Notes: a model not told the origin generated them from the letters alone. Positions 42,618 to 63,960 are shown, counted from the stretch's first letter. The stretch: 64,000 nt of DNA from Bradyrhizobium guangdongense (GCF_006483445.1 NZ_PPPT01000021.1:62001-126000), one strand, 5' to 3'. Program-made: numbers and translations.

Positions 42618-43193
42618 ATCGGACGCTTTGGGCCCGGGTCAAGTGATCCGGCCAATCGATTGGAACTGGTGTGAATTTTGCTCTTGGCAAGCGCCGCCGG
42701 AGCGGTTAAAGAACCGCCTCCGGACGTGCTGGCCGTTGCTGGCGCGTTCGTGCGCGCATTCCGAAAACCCGACACGGTAGGAGATCATTCCTTTTCAGGA
42801 CGTCCGAAAGGATTTGCCCGAAAGGAAAGAGAACCCATCGGTAGGTGGAAGGCGCGCAGGGGTTAGCCGGCATGCCGGATGACCTCGTCCTGTCCAAGAC
42901 TGCAGGCGCCCGCGGAGAACTTAGGTTCTTCAACGGCTTAATCGCATGGCCTGCACAGACGGGTGAAGACCGGATTTCACTCCGCAGCCTTGCCTTTGGG
43001 CGGCTCGGAAGGGTCTGGTTCGGACCTCGACACCCCGCGGGCCCAAAAGGCTTTCGGGAGGGCAGGCTTCAATTGTCGTCTCGCCCCGGCGTGTCCAAAG
43101 GGTTTTGACCCAGAGGTTCAGGTTTGGGTGGGACGATGGGTGCAACCCGGCGGTCCCGCTTTTGCGATGACCGCCAACCGGAAAGAGCTTGCT
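42618..43193 (+). promoter_or_regulatory. Long leader region upstream of rplJ
   Basis: 576 bp without a credible gene. It contains a stable hairpin CCGGAGCGGTT (42697-42707) / AACCGCCTCCGG (42712-42723) with one bulged C. Purine-rich stretches around 42800-42870 follow, and several G/C-rich hairpins precede the rplJ start. In E. coli the rplJ leader binds the L10-L7/L12 complex for feedback control; this region is in the right place for an equivalent and probably also carries the rplJL promoter. I could not pin down either site. Confidence 0.45.
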
Positions 43194-43712
43194 GTGGAAC
43201 GAGCGGCAAAAAAGGAAGCGGTCGAACAGCTCAATGGGGTCTTCAAGACCACGAGCGTCGCGGTCGTTGCCCAATATTCCGGCCTGACCGTTGCCCAGAT
43301 GCAGAAGCTGCGCATGCAGATGAAGCAGGCTGGCGCCTCGGTGAAGGTCTCGAAGAACCGTCTCGCCAAAATTGCTCTTGAAGGCACTGACGTCGTTGCC
43401 ATCGGTCCTATGCTGAAGGGACCGACCGTGATCGCCACTTCGAACGATCCGGTAGCGGCGCCGAAGGTCGCCATCGAATTCGCCAAGGCGAACGAAAAGT
43501 TCGTCATCATTGGCGGATCGATGGGTAAGACCGTCCTGAATGTCGACGGCGTGAAGGCGCTTGCCTCGCTGCCGTCGCTTGACGAACTGCGCGGCAAGAT
43601 CGTCGGCCTCATCGTGGCCCCGGCGACCAAGCTGGCCCAGCTCGCCAACGCGCCCGCGGGCAAGCTCGCGCGCGTCATCCAGGCTCATGCCTCAAAGGGC
43701 GAAGCGGCCTGA
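43194..43712 (+). CDS. rplJ: 50S ribosomal protein L10
   Basis: A 172-residue L10, which anchors L7/L12 dimers on the ribosome. The GTG start at 43194 gives [13 protein letters not shown], the expected N-terminus, and the usual length; an upstream in-frame ATG at 43168 would add nine residues. Core motifs: [27 protein letters not shown] and [15 protein letters not shown]; the C-terminal helix ([15 protein letters not shown]) binds L7/L12. rplL follows 54 bp later. Confidence 0.96.
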   Translation: MERAAKKEAVEQLNGVFKTTSVAVVAQYSGLTVAQMQKLRMQMKQAGASVKVSKNRLAKIALEGTDVVAIGPMLKGPTVIATSNDPVAAPKVAIEFAKANEKFVIIGGSMGKTVLNVDGVKALASLPSLDELRGKIVGLIVAPATKLAQLANAPAGKLARVIQAHASKGEAA

Positions 43713-43766
43713 CGCCCTTCGCAAAACTCAAACCCGAACCAGACATACACGTAAGGAAACTGAACA

Positions 43767-44144
43767 ATGGCTGACTTGCAGAAGATCGTTGACGACCTCT
43801 CGAGCCTCACCGTGCTCGAAGCTGCCGAACTCGCGAAGCTCCTCGAAGAGAAGTGGGGCGTTTCGGCTGCCGCGGCTGTCGCCGTGGCCGGCCCGGCTGG
43901 TGGTGGCGCTGCCGCCGCTCCGGCGGAAGAGAAGACCGAGTTCACGGTCGTTCTCGCCTCCGCTGGCGACAAGAAGATCGAGGTCATCAAGGAAGTCCGC
44001 GCCATCACCGGCCTGGGCCTGAAGGAAGCAAAGGACCTCGTCGAGGGCGCGCCGAAGCCTGTCAAGGAAGGCGTGAACAAGGACGAAGCCGAGAAGATCA
44101 AGGTCCAGCTCGAGAAGGCTGGCGCGAAGGTCGAGCTCAAGTAA
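43767..44144 (+). CDS. rplL: 50S ribosomal protein L7/L12
   Basis: A 125-residue stalk protein. N-terminal dimerisation domain [29 protein letters not shown], Ala/Gly-rich hinge, and C-terminal factor-binding domain [41 protein letters not shown]. It recruits translational GTPases. The ribosome site GTAAGG precedes the ATG. A hairpin lies between it and rpoB. Confidence 0.97.
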   Translation: MADLQKIVDDLSSLTVLEAAELAKLLEEKWGVSAAAAVAVAGPAGGGAAAAPAEEKTEFTVVLASAGDKKIEVIKEVRAITGLGLKEAKDLVEGAPKPVKEGVNKDEAEKIKVQLEKAGAKVELK

Positions 44145-44647
44145 GCACGGCTCACTTGAGCGGGATCCCGGGCGAGCGCGAGCGAGACCCGGGATCTTGG
44201 TCCGCAAGTTCAGTGGCCGGGTTCCGGCCGTGGGCAGGCGGTTCCAATGCAAAAGGCGTGCGACGGGACAACCCGACGCAGGCCGAACACGAAAAAGTGT
44301 GGGGATTTGAGGGCTTACCCCTCGAATCTCCACTATTGTCGCCCCATATCGGGTCGGCAGCACGAAAGCGCGGCGGCGGGAAAGGCGAGTTTCTCCGCAA
44401 GCCGTTGGGAGAGCAGGCTATTTCGGGCTTTTGCAGTCCGTGAAGACAATCGTTGTGACGGGCGGGTGCGCCTTCGCGCCCCGCGCGTCGTTTTGCGTTT
44501 TGAAGGTCTGAAGAACAGTTCAGGACTCTTCCGTCCTGAATTGGACTTCTGGCTCTCGAAACGGGTTCGAAAAATTCAACCCGGGGAGCGGTGGCAGCCG
44601 TGTCCCGGATGGCGCGCCCAGATCGGGCGCCGAAATGAGAGGCCACG
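44145..44647 (+). other. rplL-rpoB intergenic region with an attenuator-like hairpin
   Basis: 503 bp without a gene. The hairpin GATCCCGGG (44164-44172) / CCCGGGATC (44188-44196), followed by TTGG, could act as the partial terminator that lowers rpoB expression relative to ribosomal proteins, as known in E. coli. The rest holds no feature I can support. Confidence 0.4.
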
Positions 44648-48766
<4,119 letters not shown>

Positions 48767-48777
48767 CGCGACTTTTC

Positions 48778-48801
48778 ATGCCCGGCCTCGCGGCCGGGCA
48801 T
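48778..48801 (+). other. Hairpin between rpoB and rpoC
   Basis: A perfect 10-bp stem ATGCCCGGCC / GGCCGGGCAT with a TCGC tetraloop, 12 bp after the rpoB stop and without a T-run. It is more likely an mRNA-processing or stability element than a terminator, since rpoC must be transcribed through it. Confidence 0.6.
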
Positions 48802-48892
48802 CGGCGCCTTCGCCCCGATGTGAGGGCAGGGCGCCCCGCAAAGTGATTTTCGAATTTGCTGCCGGCCTCGACCGGCACGCGAGGAGAAGACG

Positions 48893-53089
<4,197 letters not shown>

Positions 53090-53118
53090 TAGCTCCTCCG
53101 TACGATTACCGAGGACGA

Positions 53119-53148
53119 CGAAAAGGCCGGCTCACGCCGGCCTTTTTG
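53119..53148 (+). terminator. Rho-independent terminator after rpoC
   Basis: Stem AAAAGGCCGGC (53121-53131) / GCCGGCCTTTTT (53136-53147) with loop TCAC and a run of T, 30 bp after the rpoC stop. It separates the ribosomal/RNA polymerase unit from the next gene. Confidence 0.92.
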
Positions 53149-53279
53149 CTGCTTTCTTTGCTTGTTGCAGTGCAGGGACGCCTTTCGTTCATCTTCCCTT
53201 CAGCCTGAAAAGCGCTTTTGCTAAGACGGCTTAGACCGGAGGTCCCGAGCAGGGGGCGGCCGGAGACCACGGAACTCAC

Positions 53280-55340
53280 ATGCTTGATCTCGCAATCGTA
53301 GGCGGCGGCCCCGGCGGGCTGATGAGCGCCTGGTATCTGAAGCGCAAGCTCGGCGATCTCTGCCGCGTCACCATCTACGAAGCGTCCGATCGCCTCGGCG
53401 GCAAGATCGTCACGCGCAAATTCGATTCCGCGCCCGCGATGTACGAGGCCGGCGTCGCGGAGATCTACGACTACTCGATGACGGGCCCGGACCCGCTGCG
53501 CGAGCTGATCCAGCACTTCGGGCTGCAGACCATTCCGATGGATGCCGAGCAGGTGCAGTTCGGCGGCGAGCTCTTGAACGACGTGCCGGGCATGCGCCGC
53601 AAATACGGCGCCAAGACTGCGGCCGCGATCGAAGCCTTCCGCAAGCGCTGCTCCGACCTGATGTCGCCGGTTGAATATTACGAAGGCGTCGGCGCGCACG
53701 ACAACGAGCACCCCTGGGCGCACAAGACCGCCGAGCAGGTGCTCGACGAGGAGGTCGACGACGCAACCGCAAAGCGCTTCTTCAAGGTGATGGCGCGCTC
53801 CGACATCGCGACCGAGAGCCACAACACCAACGGCCTCAACGCGCTGAAGAACTATCTGATGGATCTCGACGGCTATATCGGCCTCTATTCCATCCAGAAC
53901 GGCAATGAGCAGTTGATCGAGTGCCTGCAGTCCGAGGTCAACGCCGACATCCAGCTCAATCATCGCGTGCTCGCCGTCGGCAAGGCCGAGACCGGCCGCT
54001 ACCAGCTCAAGATGATGAACGGGAAGGGACCGGAGACGCGCGACTTCGACCTCGTGCTGGTTTGCCTGCCGCATTCCTGGCTGCACACGATGGGCTGGGA
54101 AGGCGAACAGCTCCGCAAGTCGATGGTCAAGCACGTCTCTTATTTCGACCGTCCCGCGCATTACCTGCGGGTCTCGATCCTGTTCGACGAGCCGTTCTGG
54201 GGCGACAGGATTCCCGGCGCCTGGTTCATGTCGGAGGCCTTTGGCGGTTGCTGCGTCTACAACGAAGGTGCGCGCCACGACGTCGGTAGGCACGGCGTGC
54301 TGAACTGGCTCATTCCGGGTTCGGACGCGCTGGCCTTCGCCAACCTCTCGGATCAGGAGCTGATCGATGCGGCCCTGAAATCGCTGCCGGCCTCGCTCGG
54401 CGATGCCCGCGCGCATTTCATGGAAGGCAAGATCCACCGCTGGCTGTCCTCGGTGAATGCGATCCCGGGCGGTTTGCCCGTGCGCGACGTCATGACCAAT
54501 CACCGGCCGGAGCCGAAGGAGCATCCCGGCATCGTGCTGGTCGGCGACTATCTGTTCGATTCGACGCTGAACGGTCTGCTGGACTCCTCGGATGCGGCGA
54601 CCGACATCATCCTCACCGAGATGATGCGGCTGCGCCGTGCGCGCAGCCAGGGCGAGAAGCCGCTGTCGGACAAGATCGACCGCGACTATTTCGAGAACTA
54701 TCGCGGCGTCGGTCCCTATAGCGAGGCGTGGCGCCAGTTCACCGACCCCGATTATCTCACCAAGCTGATCGGCATCGTCTGGGGCAAGGCGAAGGGCGCA
54801 AAACTCCTGGTCGCGGGCTCCGCGAGCGGCGAGCTGGTCGGCGCGCTACGCGAGCGCGGCATCGATGCCTGGGGGATCGAGAACAACCGCGCCATCCACG
54901 CAAAGACGCCGAAGGCGCTGAAGAAGTACAACAAGCTCGGTTCGATCACCGACATGCCGTTCAAGGACGACGCGTTCGACTTCGTGTTCGAAACCAGCCT
55001 CTGCCACGTCACGGAGAAGCAGGTGGCGCGCGCGATCCGCGAGCTCAACCGCGTGGTCAAGACCGGCCTGGTGTTCGGCTCGGTGACATCGGACATGGCG
55101 CCTGCGCTGATCGACCGCTACGACCTCCTGCGCGGCGTCAAGAAGCTCGGCACCTGGTGGGAGTGGTCGGAGCTGTTCTTCGGCAACGGGTTCGACCTGT
55201 CGATGCACCGCAACGATTGCACCGATGCGCTCTGGACGGCGACGCTGTCCGCCAACAAGGGCCCGGGCCAATGGTACGCCGACGCCGACTCCTTGCGTTA
55301 TTCGTTCTTCGACAAGGTCGCGGACGAGGACGACGACTAG
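53280..55340 (+). CDS. Fusion of FAD amine-oxidase-like and SAM-methyltransferase-like domains
   Basis: 686 residues, two domains. Residues 1 to ~450 form a flavin monoamine-oxidase/desaturase-like domain: LAIVGGGPGGLMSAWYLKRKL at the start, the second FAD signature RLGGKIVTRKF, and the C-terminal FAD motif PGIVLVGDYLFDSTLNGLLDSSDAA. Residues ~480-686 resemble a class I methyltransferase: LLVAGSASGELVGALRERGIDAWGIENN (motif I degenerate compared with DxGxGxG), FKDDAFDFVFETSLCHV and AIRELNRVVKTGLVFGSV. The tail is acidic (DEDDD). No signal or membrane segment. I know no characterised protein with this layout. The ABC exporter gene follows 140 bp later on the same strand. Confidence 0.8.
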   Translation: MLDLAIVGGGPGGLMSAWYLKRKLGDLCRVTIYEASDRLGGKIVTRKFDSAPAMYEAGVAEIYDYSMTGPDPLRELIQHFGLQTIPMDAEQVQFGGELLNDVPGMRRKYGAKTAAAIEAFRKRCSDLMSPVEYYEGVGAHDNEHPWAHKTAEQVLDEEVDDATAKRFFKVMARSDIATESHNTNGLNALKNYLMDLDGYIGLYSIQNGNEQLIECLQSEVNADIQLNHRVLAVGKAETGRYQLKMMNGKGPETRDFDLVLVCLPHSWLHTMGWEGEQLRKSMVKHVSYFDRPAHYLRVSILFDEPFWGDRIPGAWFMSEAFGGCCVYNEGARHDVGRHGVLNWLIPGSDALAFANLSDQELIDAALKSLPASLGDARAHFMEGKIHRWLSSVNAIPGGLPVRDVMTNHRPEPKEHPGIVLVGDYLFDSTLNGLLDSSDAATDIILTEMMRLRRARSQGEKPLSDKIDRDYFENYRGVGPYSEAWRQFTDPDYLTKLIGIVWGKAKGAKLLVAGSASGELVGALRERGIDAWGIENNRAIHAKTPKALKKYNKLGSITDMPFKDDAFDFVFETSLCHVTEKQVARAIRELNRVVKTGLVFGSVTSDMAPALIDRYDLLRGVKKLGTWWEWSELFFGNGFDLSMHRNDCTDALWTATLSANKGPGQWYADADSLRYSFFDKVADEDDD

Positions 55341-55480
55341 CCGCGGTCCGGGAAGAAACGTGCATTCGCCAATTGTTTTGCCGAATTCATTTTGATCGCA
55401 TAGAATCGGTGCCATAGCGGTTTCCCGCTTTCCCCTCGATCTCTCTGCGGTCATGCCGGCCGTCAGCATCGGTTGGTTTC

Positions 55481-57490
55481 ATGGCGCCCAGATCTCCCTC
55501 GTCGGACAAAGAGAAGCCCGCTGTCGCGGAAGCGGCGGCCGAGCTCGAGGACAAGCTCGCCCCCAAGCAGGCCGAGGCTGAGGACGACGAAGACGATGGC
55601 GAGGACGATGAGGACGAGCTAGCGGAGCTCGAGGATGACGATGAGGACGAAGACCTCGTCGTCTTTACCGCCCGCGAGGCCGCCGGCGCGCTCTCGACCA
55701 TCGTCAGCTTCGTCCGGCCTTATCTCGGCAACTACAAGCGCATGCTCTCCTTCGTGGCGTTCGGCGTCATGATCGAGACGTTGTTCAACGTCATCATGCC
55801 GCTGAGCCTGAAATTCCTGATCGACGACGCGCTCGGTGAGGAGGACTTCCAGGCGCTCTACAAGATCCTCGCCGTGCTGGCGGTGGCCGGCATCTTCACA
55901 TCGATCGTCGCGGTCTGGTACGAGCGCTGGGATGCGCGGCTCGCCGCCTGCCTGATCTCCGATATCCGCAAGCGGCTGTTCGAGCACGTCCAGGACCTGC
56001 CGGCTTCCTATTTCCAGCGCACGAAGCGCGGCGAGATCCTGTCGCGCTTCTCGGTCGATCTCTCCGCCGTCGAAGGCTCGATCAAGACCTTTGCCAACAG
56101 CGCGGCGTTGCCGTTCCTGGAGCTGATCGCCGGCATCATCCTGATGGTATTTTTGAACTGGCAACTCGCCGCGGTGGCGCTGCTGGTGTTTCCGATTACC
56201 CTGATCGGCCCGCGCATCCTCACCCCGAAAGCGGTGCAGGCCAATTACGAGCAGAAGCTGAACGAAGCCGCGCTGCTCGGCATGGTGCAGGAGAATGTCG
56301 GCGCGCAGGCGGTGATCAAGGCTTTCAGCCTGCAGCGCAGGATGTTCGGCTTCTTCACCTTCCGCAACAACGAGACCCGCAACAAGATCGCGTCAGCGAC
56401 CTTCCTGTCCACCATGGTGGAGCGGACGGTCACGATCTCGGTGCTGTTGCTGCACCTCGTGGTGCTCGCGATCGGCGCGTATCTGGCGACCAAGGGCCAG
56501 ATCACGATCGGTACCTTCGTGACCTTCGAGAGCGCGTTCTGGGAGGTGTCCTACAACATCGCCCATGTGATGCACTTCATCCCGGTGTCGATCTCGTCGG
56601 CCGCCGCCGTGCGCCACATCCAGGACCTCCTGGACGAGCCGACCCGCGGCGCCGATCGCGCCGGCGCGCCGGACCTGCCGCGCATCACCAACGACATCAC
56701 CTTCGACCGCGTCACGTTCCAGTACGAAGGCAGCCAGACGCCGGTGCTGGACAATCTCAGCCTCAAGCTGAATGTCGGCAAGAGCATCGCGATCGTGGGC
56801 CCCAGCGGCTCGGGCAAGAGCACGCTGCTCAACCTGATCCTGCGGCTCTACGTGCCGGATGACGGCCGCCTCACCATCGACGGCGTCGACATCCGCAAGG
56901 TCACGCTGACCTCGCTGCGGCAGAGCATGGCCGTGGTGTTCCAGGAAAACATGCTGTTCAACATGTCGATCCGCGAGAACATCCGCCTCGGCAAGGAGGG
57001 CGCCACCGACGCGGAGGTGGAGGAGGCGGCGAAGAAGGCCGAGATCCACCGCTACATCATGAGCCTGCCGCAGAAATACGACACGCCGGTCGGCGAGCGC
57101 GGCGACACCTTGTCGGGTGGCCAGCGCCAGCGCATCGCGATCGCGCGCGCGATCATTCGCAACCCGTCGGTGCTGCTCCTGGACGAGGCGACCTCGGCGC
57201 TGGACCAGACCACGGAAGCCGCCATCAATCGCACGCTGCTCAAGGTCGCCAAGGGCCGCACCATGATCTGGTCGACGCACCGCCTGACCTCGGTGGTCGA
57301 GATGGACGAGATCATCGTGATCTCGGGCGGCCGTGCCATCGAGCGCGGGTCGCATGCCGAGCTGCTGGCCAAGAACGGCGTCTATCGCAAGCTGTGGGAC
57401 GATCAGCTCCACAAGCCGCACGGCAGTGCGCGTCAGGTCGATGACGACGACAGCGACGACGATGATGACGAGGACGACGATGAGGAGTGA
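55481..57490 (+). CDS. ABC exporter (fused TMD-NBD) with acidic termini
   Basis: A 669-residue half-transporter of the type IV ABC exporter group. The N-terminal ~60 residues are highly acidic (EDDEDDGEDDEDELAELE). Six membrane helices follow from about 80 to 385, then the nucleotide-binding domain: Walker A GPSGSGKST, Q-loop VVFQENMLFN, signature LSGGQRQR, Walker B VLLLDEATSALD and the H-loop in STHRL. The C-terminus is again Asp/Glu-rich (DDDDSDDDDDEDDDEE) and its DNA overlaps the convergent flavoprotein gene. The substrate (lipid, peptide or small molecule) is unknown; adjacency to the oxidase-methyltransferase suggests export of its product. Confidence 0.85.
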   Translation: MAPRSPSSDKEKPAVAEAAAELEDKLAPKQAEAEDDEDDGEDDEDELAELEDDDEDEDLVVFTAREAAGALSTIVSFVRPYLGNYKRMLSFVAFGVMIETLFNVIMPLSLKFLIDDALGEEDFQALYKILAVLAVAGIFTSIVAVWYERWDARLAACLISDIRKRLFEHVQDLPASYFQRTKRGEILSRFSVDLSAVEGSIKTFANSAALPFLELIAGIILMVFLNWQLAAVALLVFPITLIGPRILTPKAVQANYEQKLNEAALLGMVQENVGAQAVIKAFSLQRRMFGFFTFRNNETRNKIASATFLSTMVERTVTISVLLLHLVVLAIGAYLATKGQITIGTFVTFESAFWEVSYNIAHVMHFIPVSISSAAAVRHIQDLLDEPTRGADRAGAPDLPRITNDITFDRVTFQYEGSQTPVLDNLSLKLNVGKSIAIVGPSGSGKSTLLNLILRLYVPDDGRLTIDGVDIRKVTLTSLRQSMAVVFQENMLFNMSIRENIRLGKEGATDAEVEEAAKKAEIHRYIMSLPQKYDTPVGERGDTLSGGQRQRIAIARAIIRNPSVLLLDEATSALDQTTEAAINRTLLKVAKGRTMIWSTHRLTSVVEMDEIIVISGGRAIERGSHAELLAKNGVYRKLWDDQLHKPHGSARQVDDDDSDDDDDEDDDEE

Positions 57491-58656
57491 CCGAGGAAGT
57501 TCGGCTCAATGTGAAACTGCCGTCCCAGGCGCCGTAGCGCGCCTTGCGCGAACCAGGCCATGAAGCGCGCCCAACGCTGCGCCGTCCAATAGGGGCTCGC
57601 GGACGTCGAGACCTCGCGGAAATCAAAGGCCTTTGCCGCGGACCAGGCGTCGCAGTCGCGCTTGACCGGATCGTCGTAGAAAGCGGCGATCTTGGCTGCC
57701 TCCATGCCGTCGCTCGCAAGCCAGGCCGGAATGTGGACGTTGCAGAGCCGCTCGACGTCGGTGAACACCTTGTCGGTGCCGGTGCCCGCGACGGGGCAGG
57801 AGGTCGCGAAGGCGTCGCCGACCAGCACGATTCCTGCCTGACGCATCGCGCTGTGCCGGTAGAGATCGACCGGCCGGATTTTGACCTCGCCCGAGACGTC
57901 GAATGCGCCGGTGATGCGTTTCAGCCGCGGCAAGGCCGCGTTCAGCGTCGTGACCGGCGCCCGGCGCAGCTCCCGCAGCCAGGGATCGTCGAAGGCGCGG
58001 TAGACGAACAGATTGGCGCGCATGCGCGGCCCGATCGGAAACAGCGAGATGTAGGGGATGCGATCGCTCGGCCGCTCCGAGAAGTAGGTCAGGGCGGGGA
58101 AGTCGAACGAGGGACGTCCGACCGGCACCAGGTCGAAGCCGACCGAGATCGAATGTCCGGCACTGATGATGTCGCGCTGCAGGCCGAGCTGGTGGCGCAG
58201 GCCGACGTTCAGCCCGTTGGCGAGCACGACCAGCCGCGCGGACACGGTCTCGTCGTTGGAGAGGGTGATCCTCTGGCGGTCGACACTGGTCGACACCGAC
58301 AGCGCCTTGGCGCAGATCGTCTCAACCGCTGCAGGAATTTCGCCGCGGATCGCATTGACCAGGCTGTGATAATGGAAACCGAACTGCTGGCTCGGCGATT
58401 TGTCGAGGAGACGGCCGAAGCGCGCGATCCAGTTCTCGCCGACGAAGGTCGTGTGCCGCAGCGCCGATTCGGCGATTCCGGTGCGCCGGAAGCGTTCGAG
58501 CTGCTCGCCGCCGCTGATTTTTTCGACCCGGAAGTCGGGCGGATAGTCGCGGTGAGGGTCGATCAGGATGGCCGAAATGCCGGCCCGGCCGAGCATTGCG
58601 GCGGCGGTCGAGCCGGCCAGGCCCCCGCCGATGATCGCAATGTCGGTATACCGCAT
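57433..58656 (-). CDS. FAD-dependent oxidoreductase (halogenase/reductase-like superfamily) with poly-Ser tail
   Basis: A 407-residue flavoprotein. The dinucleotide motif IIGGGLAGSTAAAMLGRAG is at the N-terminus, and GIVLVGDAFATSCPVAGTGTDKVFTDVERL forms the GD/C-terminal FAD motif. The halogenase WxWxIP motif is absent, so hydroxylase or reductase chemistry is more likely. ATG 58656 follows GGAGAAATACCC. The last ~18 residues (a run of Ser) come from reading the antisense strand of the acidic 3' end of the ABC exporter gene: the two genes overlap tail to tail by 58 bp. Confidence 0.82.
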   Translation of the reverse strand: MRYTDIAIIGGGLAGSTAAAMLGRAGISAILIDPHRDYPPDFRVEKISGGEQLERFRRTGIAESALRHTTFVGENWIARFGRLLDKSPSQQFGFHYHSLVNAIRGEIPAAVETICAKALSVSTSVDRQRITLSNDETVSARLVVLANGLNVGLRHQLGLQRDIISAGHSISVGFDLVPVGRPSFDFPALTYFSERPSDRIPYISLFPIGPRMRANLFVYRAFDDPWLRELRRAPVTTLNAALPRLKRITGAFDVSGEVKIRPVDLYRHSAMRQAGIVLVGDAFATSCPVAGTGTDKVFTDVERLCNVHIPAWLASDGMEAAKIAAFYDDPVKRDCDAWSAAKAFDFREVSTSASPYWTAQRWARFMAWFAQGALRRLGRQFHIEPNFLGHSSSSSSSSSSSLSSSST

Positions 58657-58862
58657 GGGTATTTCTCCGCGAGAAACGCCATCACTGCGCACGAACAGGA
58701 AAAAAAGCCTTAGCGTCGGTTATAAAAGTACATTTTATCCGGGTATAATATGTTTTGGGCTGGCGGAGCCGGGGCACAGCACCCATATCGGGCATGCGCG
58801 GTCAGGGCGCCAAACAAGCGAATTCTACAGGCGCGATAAGCGCTTTCGCGCAGTTGTTTCGC

Positions 58863-58890
58863 CTTGACTTGACCGATTCCCACTTATAGA
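58863..58890 (+). promoter_or_regulatory. Candidate promoter of the rpsL-rpsG-fusA-tuf operon
   Basis: CTTGAC (58863-58868), a 16-bp spacer and TATAGA (58885-58890), matching the rhizobial housekeeping promoter. It leaves a leader of about 430 nt before rpsL. The 58657-58862 stretch before it holds only an AT-rich patch containing TATAATAT (58743-58750) without a good -35. Confidence 0.6.
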
Positions 58891-59324
58891 AAGCGCCTCA
58901 CTTAACGACAGGCGGTGAGTGTCGCCAACGTCGGAACGGAGCACCCGTTAGGTCCCTTAGGACCGCCTCGCGGGCACCAACCTCGACGAATGCCGCTCAA
59001 ACGCTGTCGATGATAGCTAGGCAATGCCAGGACGATATTAGTTCTCTTGAGCACGTCCTCATGAGATCGAACTCGGATGCATGACCTCGGTATGCGACCG
59101 CCGGCTTAACCGCCGAACGGCCGAAACATCGCGGTCCTCTGTGGCGTCGAAGCGCTTTCTGCTCAGTGACGAGCGGATGGCGCGATTTCGCTTTGCGCGG
59201 ATCGTTTCGCGCAGCGCGGACCCCCTCGGACGGGTCGTCCGGAGAAGAATTTGCGGGCCCGATGACGGTTCGCGGCAAGAAAGCGGACCCGGAAGGGGCC
59301 GTGCAGAAAAAGGGTAAGGCCAGG
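58891..59324 (+). other. Long rpsL leader region
   Basis: About 430 nt with no gene I can support. A hairpin GGTCC-CTTA-GGACC (about 58952-58965) lies near its 5' end, and further G/C-rich stem-loops lie around 59200-59260. The region could carry translational or attenuation control of the ribosomal operon; I see no recognisable r-protein target site. Confidence 0.4.
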
Positions 59325-59696
59325 ATGCCGACGATCAACCAGCTGATCGCACAACCGCGGGAAGTGCAGAAGTCGCGCAAGAAGGTGCCGGCGCTGCAGC
59401 AGTCGCCGCAGAAGCGCGGCGTTTGCACGCGCGTCTACACCACGACGCCGAAGAAGCCGAACTCGGCGCTTCGTAAGGTTGCCAAGGTCCGCCTGACCAA
59501 CGGCTTCGAGGTCATCGGCTACATCCCCGGTGAGGGCCATAACCTCCAGGAGCACTCGGTGGTCATGATCCGCGGCGGCCGCGTCAAGGACTTGCCCGGC
59601 GTGCGCTACCACATCCTCCGCGGCGTTCTGGATACCCAGGGCGTCAAGAACCGTAAGCAGCGTCGTTCGAAGTACGGCGCGAAGCGTCCGAAGTAA
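59325..59696 (+). CDS. rpsL: 30S ribosomal protein S12
   Basis: A 123-residue S12 with [12 protein letters not shown] at the N-terminus, [62 protein letters not shown] and a basic tail. Residues in PKKPNS and VKDLPG correspond to the streptomycin-sensitive wild type. The start at 59325 gives the normal length. rpsG follows after 15 bp. Confidence 0.97.
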   Translation: MPTINQLIAQPREVQKSRKKVPALQQSPQKRGVCTRVYTTTPKKPNSALRKVAKVRLTNGFEVIGYIPGEGHNLQEHSVVMIRGGRVKDLPGVRYHILRGVLDTQGVKNRKQRRSKYGAKRPK

Positions 59697-60182
<486 letters not shown>

Positions 60183-60210
60183 CGGCGACCAACGGACTAA
60201 GGAACAATCC

Positions 60211-62283
<2,073 letters not shown>

Positions 62284-62323
62284 TTATCGTCGGTCCTAAG
62301 CTGACGATTGAACGGAGAGTCAA

Positions 62324-63514
<1,191 letters not shown>

Positions 63515-63532
63515 TTACGCGAATTGAAGATT

Positions 63533-63577
63533 GGCGAGTGGCGAATGGTGACATTCGCTATTCGCTGCTCGCCACTC
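63533..63577. repeat. Palindromic repeat between tuf and rpsJ
   Basis: GGCGAGTGGCGAAT (63533-63546) can pair with ATTCGCTGCTCGCC (63560-63573) with two mismatches, and inside it GCGAATG pairs with CATTCGC around GTGA. It looks like the repeated "gcgagtggcgaat" elements common in Bradyrhizobium, here placed within an essential operon. Confidence 0.55.
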
Positions 63578-63599
63578 TGCTCAAAGAAAGACCACGGCA

Positions 63600-63908
63600 A
63601 TGAACGGCCAAAACATTCGCATCCGTCTCAAGGCGTTCGACCATCGTATCCTCGATACGTCGACCCGCGAGATCGTGAACACGGCGAAGCGCACCGGCGC
63701 CCAGGTTCGCGGACCCATTCCGCTGCCGACCCGCATCGAGAAGTTCACCGTCAACCGTTCGCCCCACGTCGACAAGAAGAGCCGCGAACAGTTCGAGATG
63801 CGCACCCACAAGCGCCTGCTCGACATCGTCGATCCGACCCCGCAGACCGTCGATGCTTTGATGAAGCTCGACCTGGCCGCCGGTGTCGACGTCGAGATCA
63901 AGCTCTAA
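63600..63908 (+). CDS. rpsJ: 30S ribosomal protein S10
   Basis: A 102-residue S10/NusE ([76 protein letters not shown]). It is both a 30S protein and part of the NusB-NusE antitermination complex. First gene of the S10 operon; rplC begins 52 bp later. Confidence 0.97.
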
Positions 63909-63960
63909 AATTTTTGGATCCCGTTCGCGCAAGCGGACAGAAAGAACAGGAAGCAAGCCG

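Noticed and set aside
42845..43108. Small plus-strand ORF in the rplJ leader
   Set aside because: No ribosome site, unlikely composition (Arg/Gly/Pro-rich), and it lies in a probable untranslated regulatory leader.
53280..58656. The oxidase/exporter/flavoprotein group as a horizontally acquired island
   Set aside because: Base composition and codon use look like the neighbours, and no integrase, tRNA junction or direct repeats are seen at its borders.
58743..58750. TATAATAT patch as a promoter for the str operon
   Set aside because: No reasonable -35 hexamer at 16-18 bp; the CTTGAC/TATAGA pair at 58863-58890 fits better.
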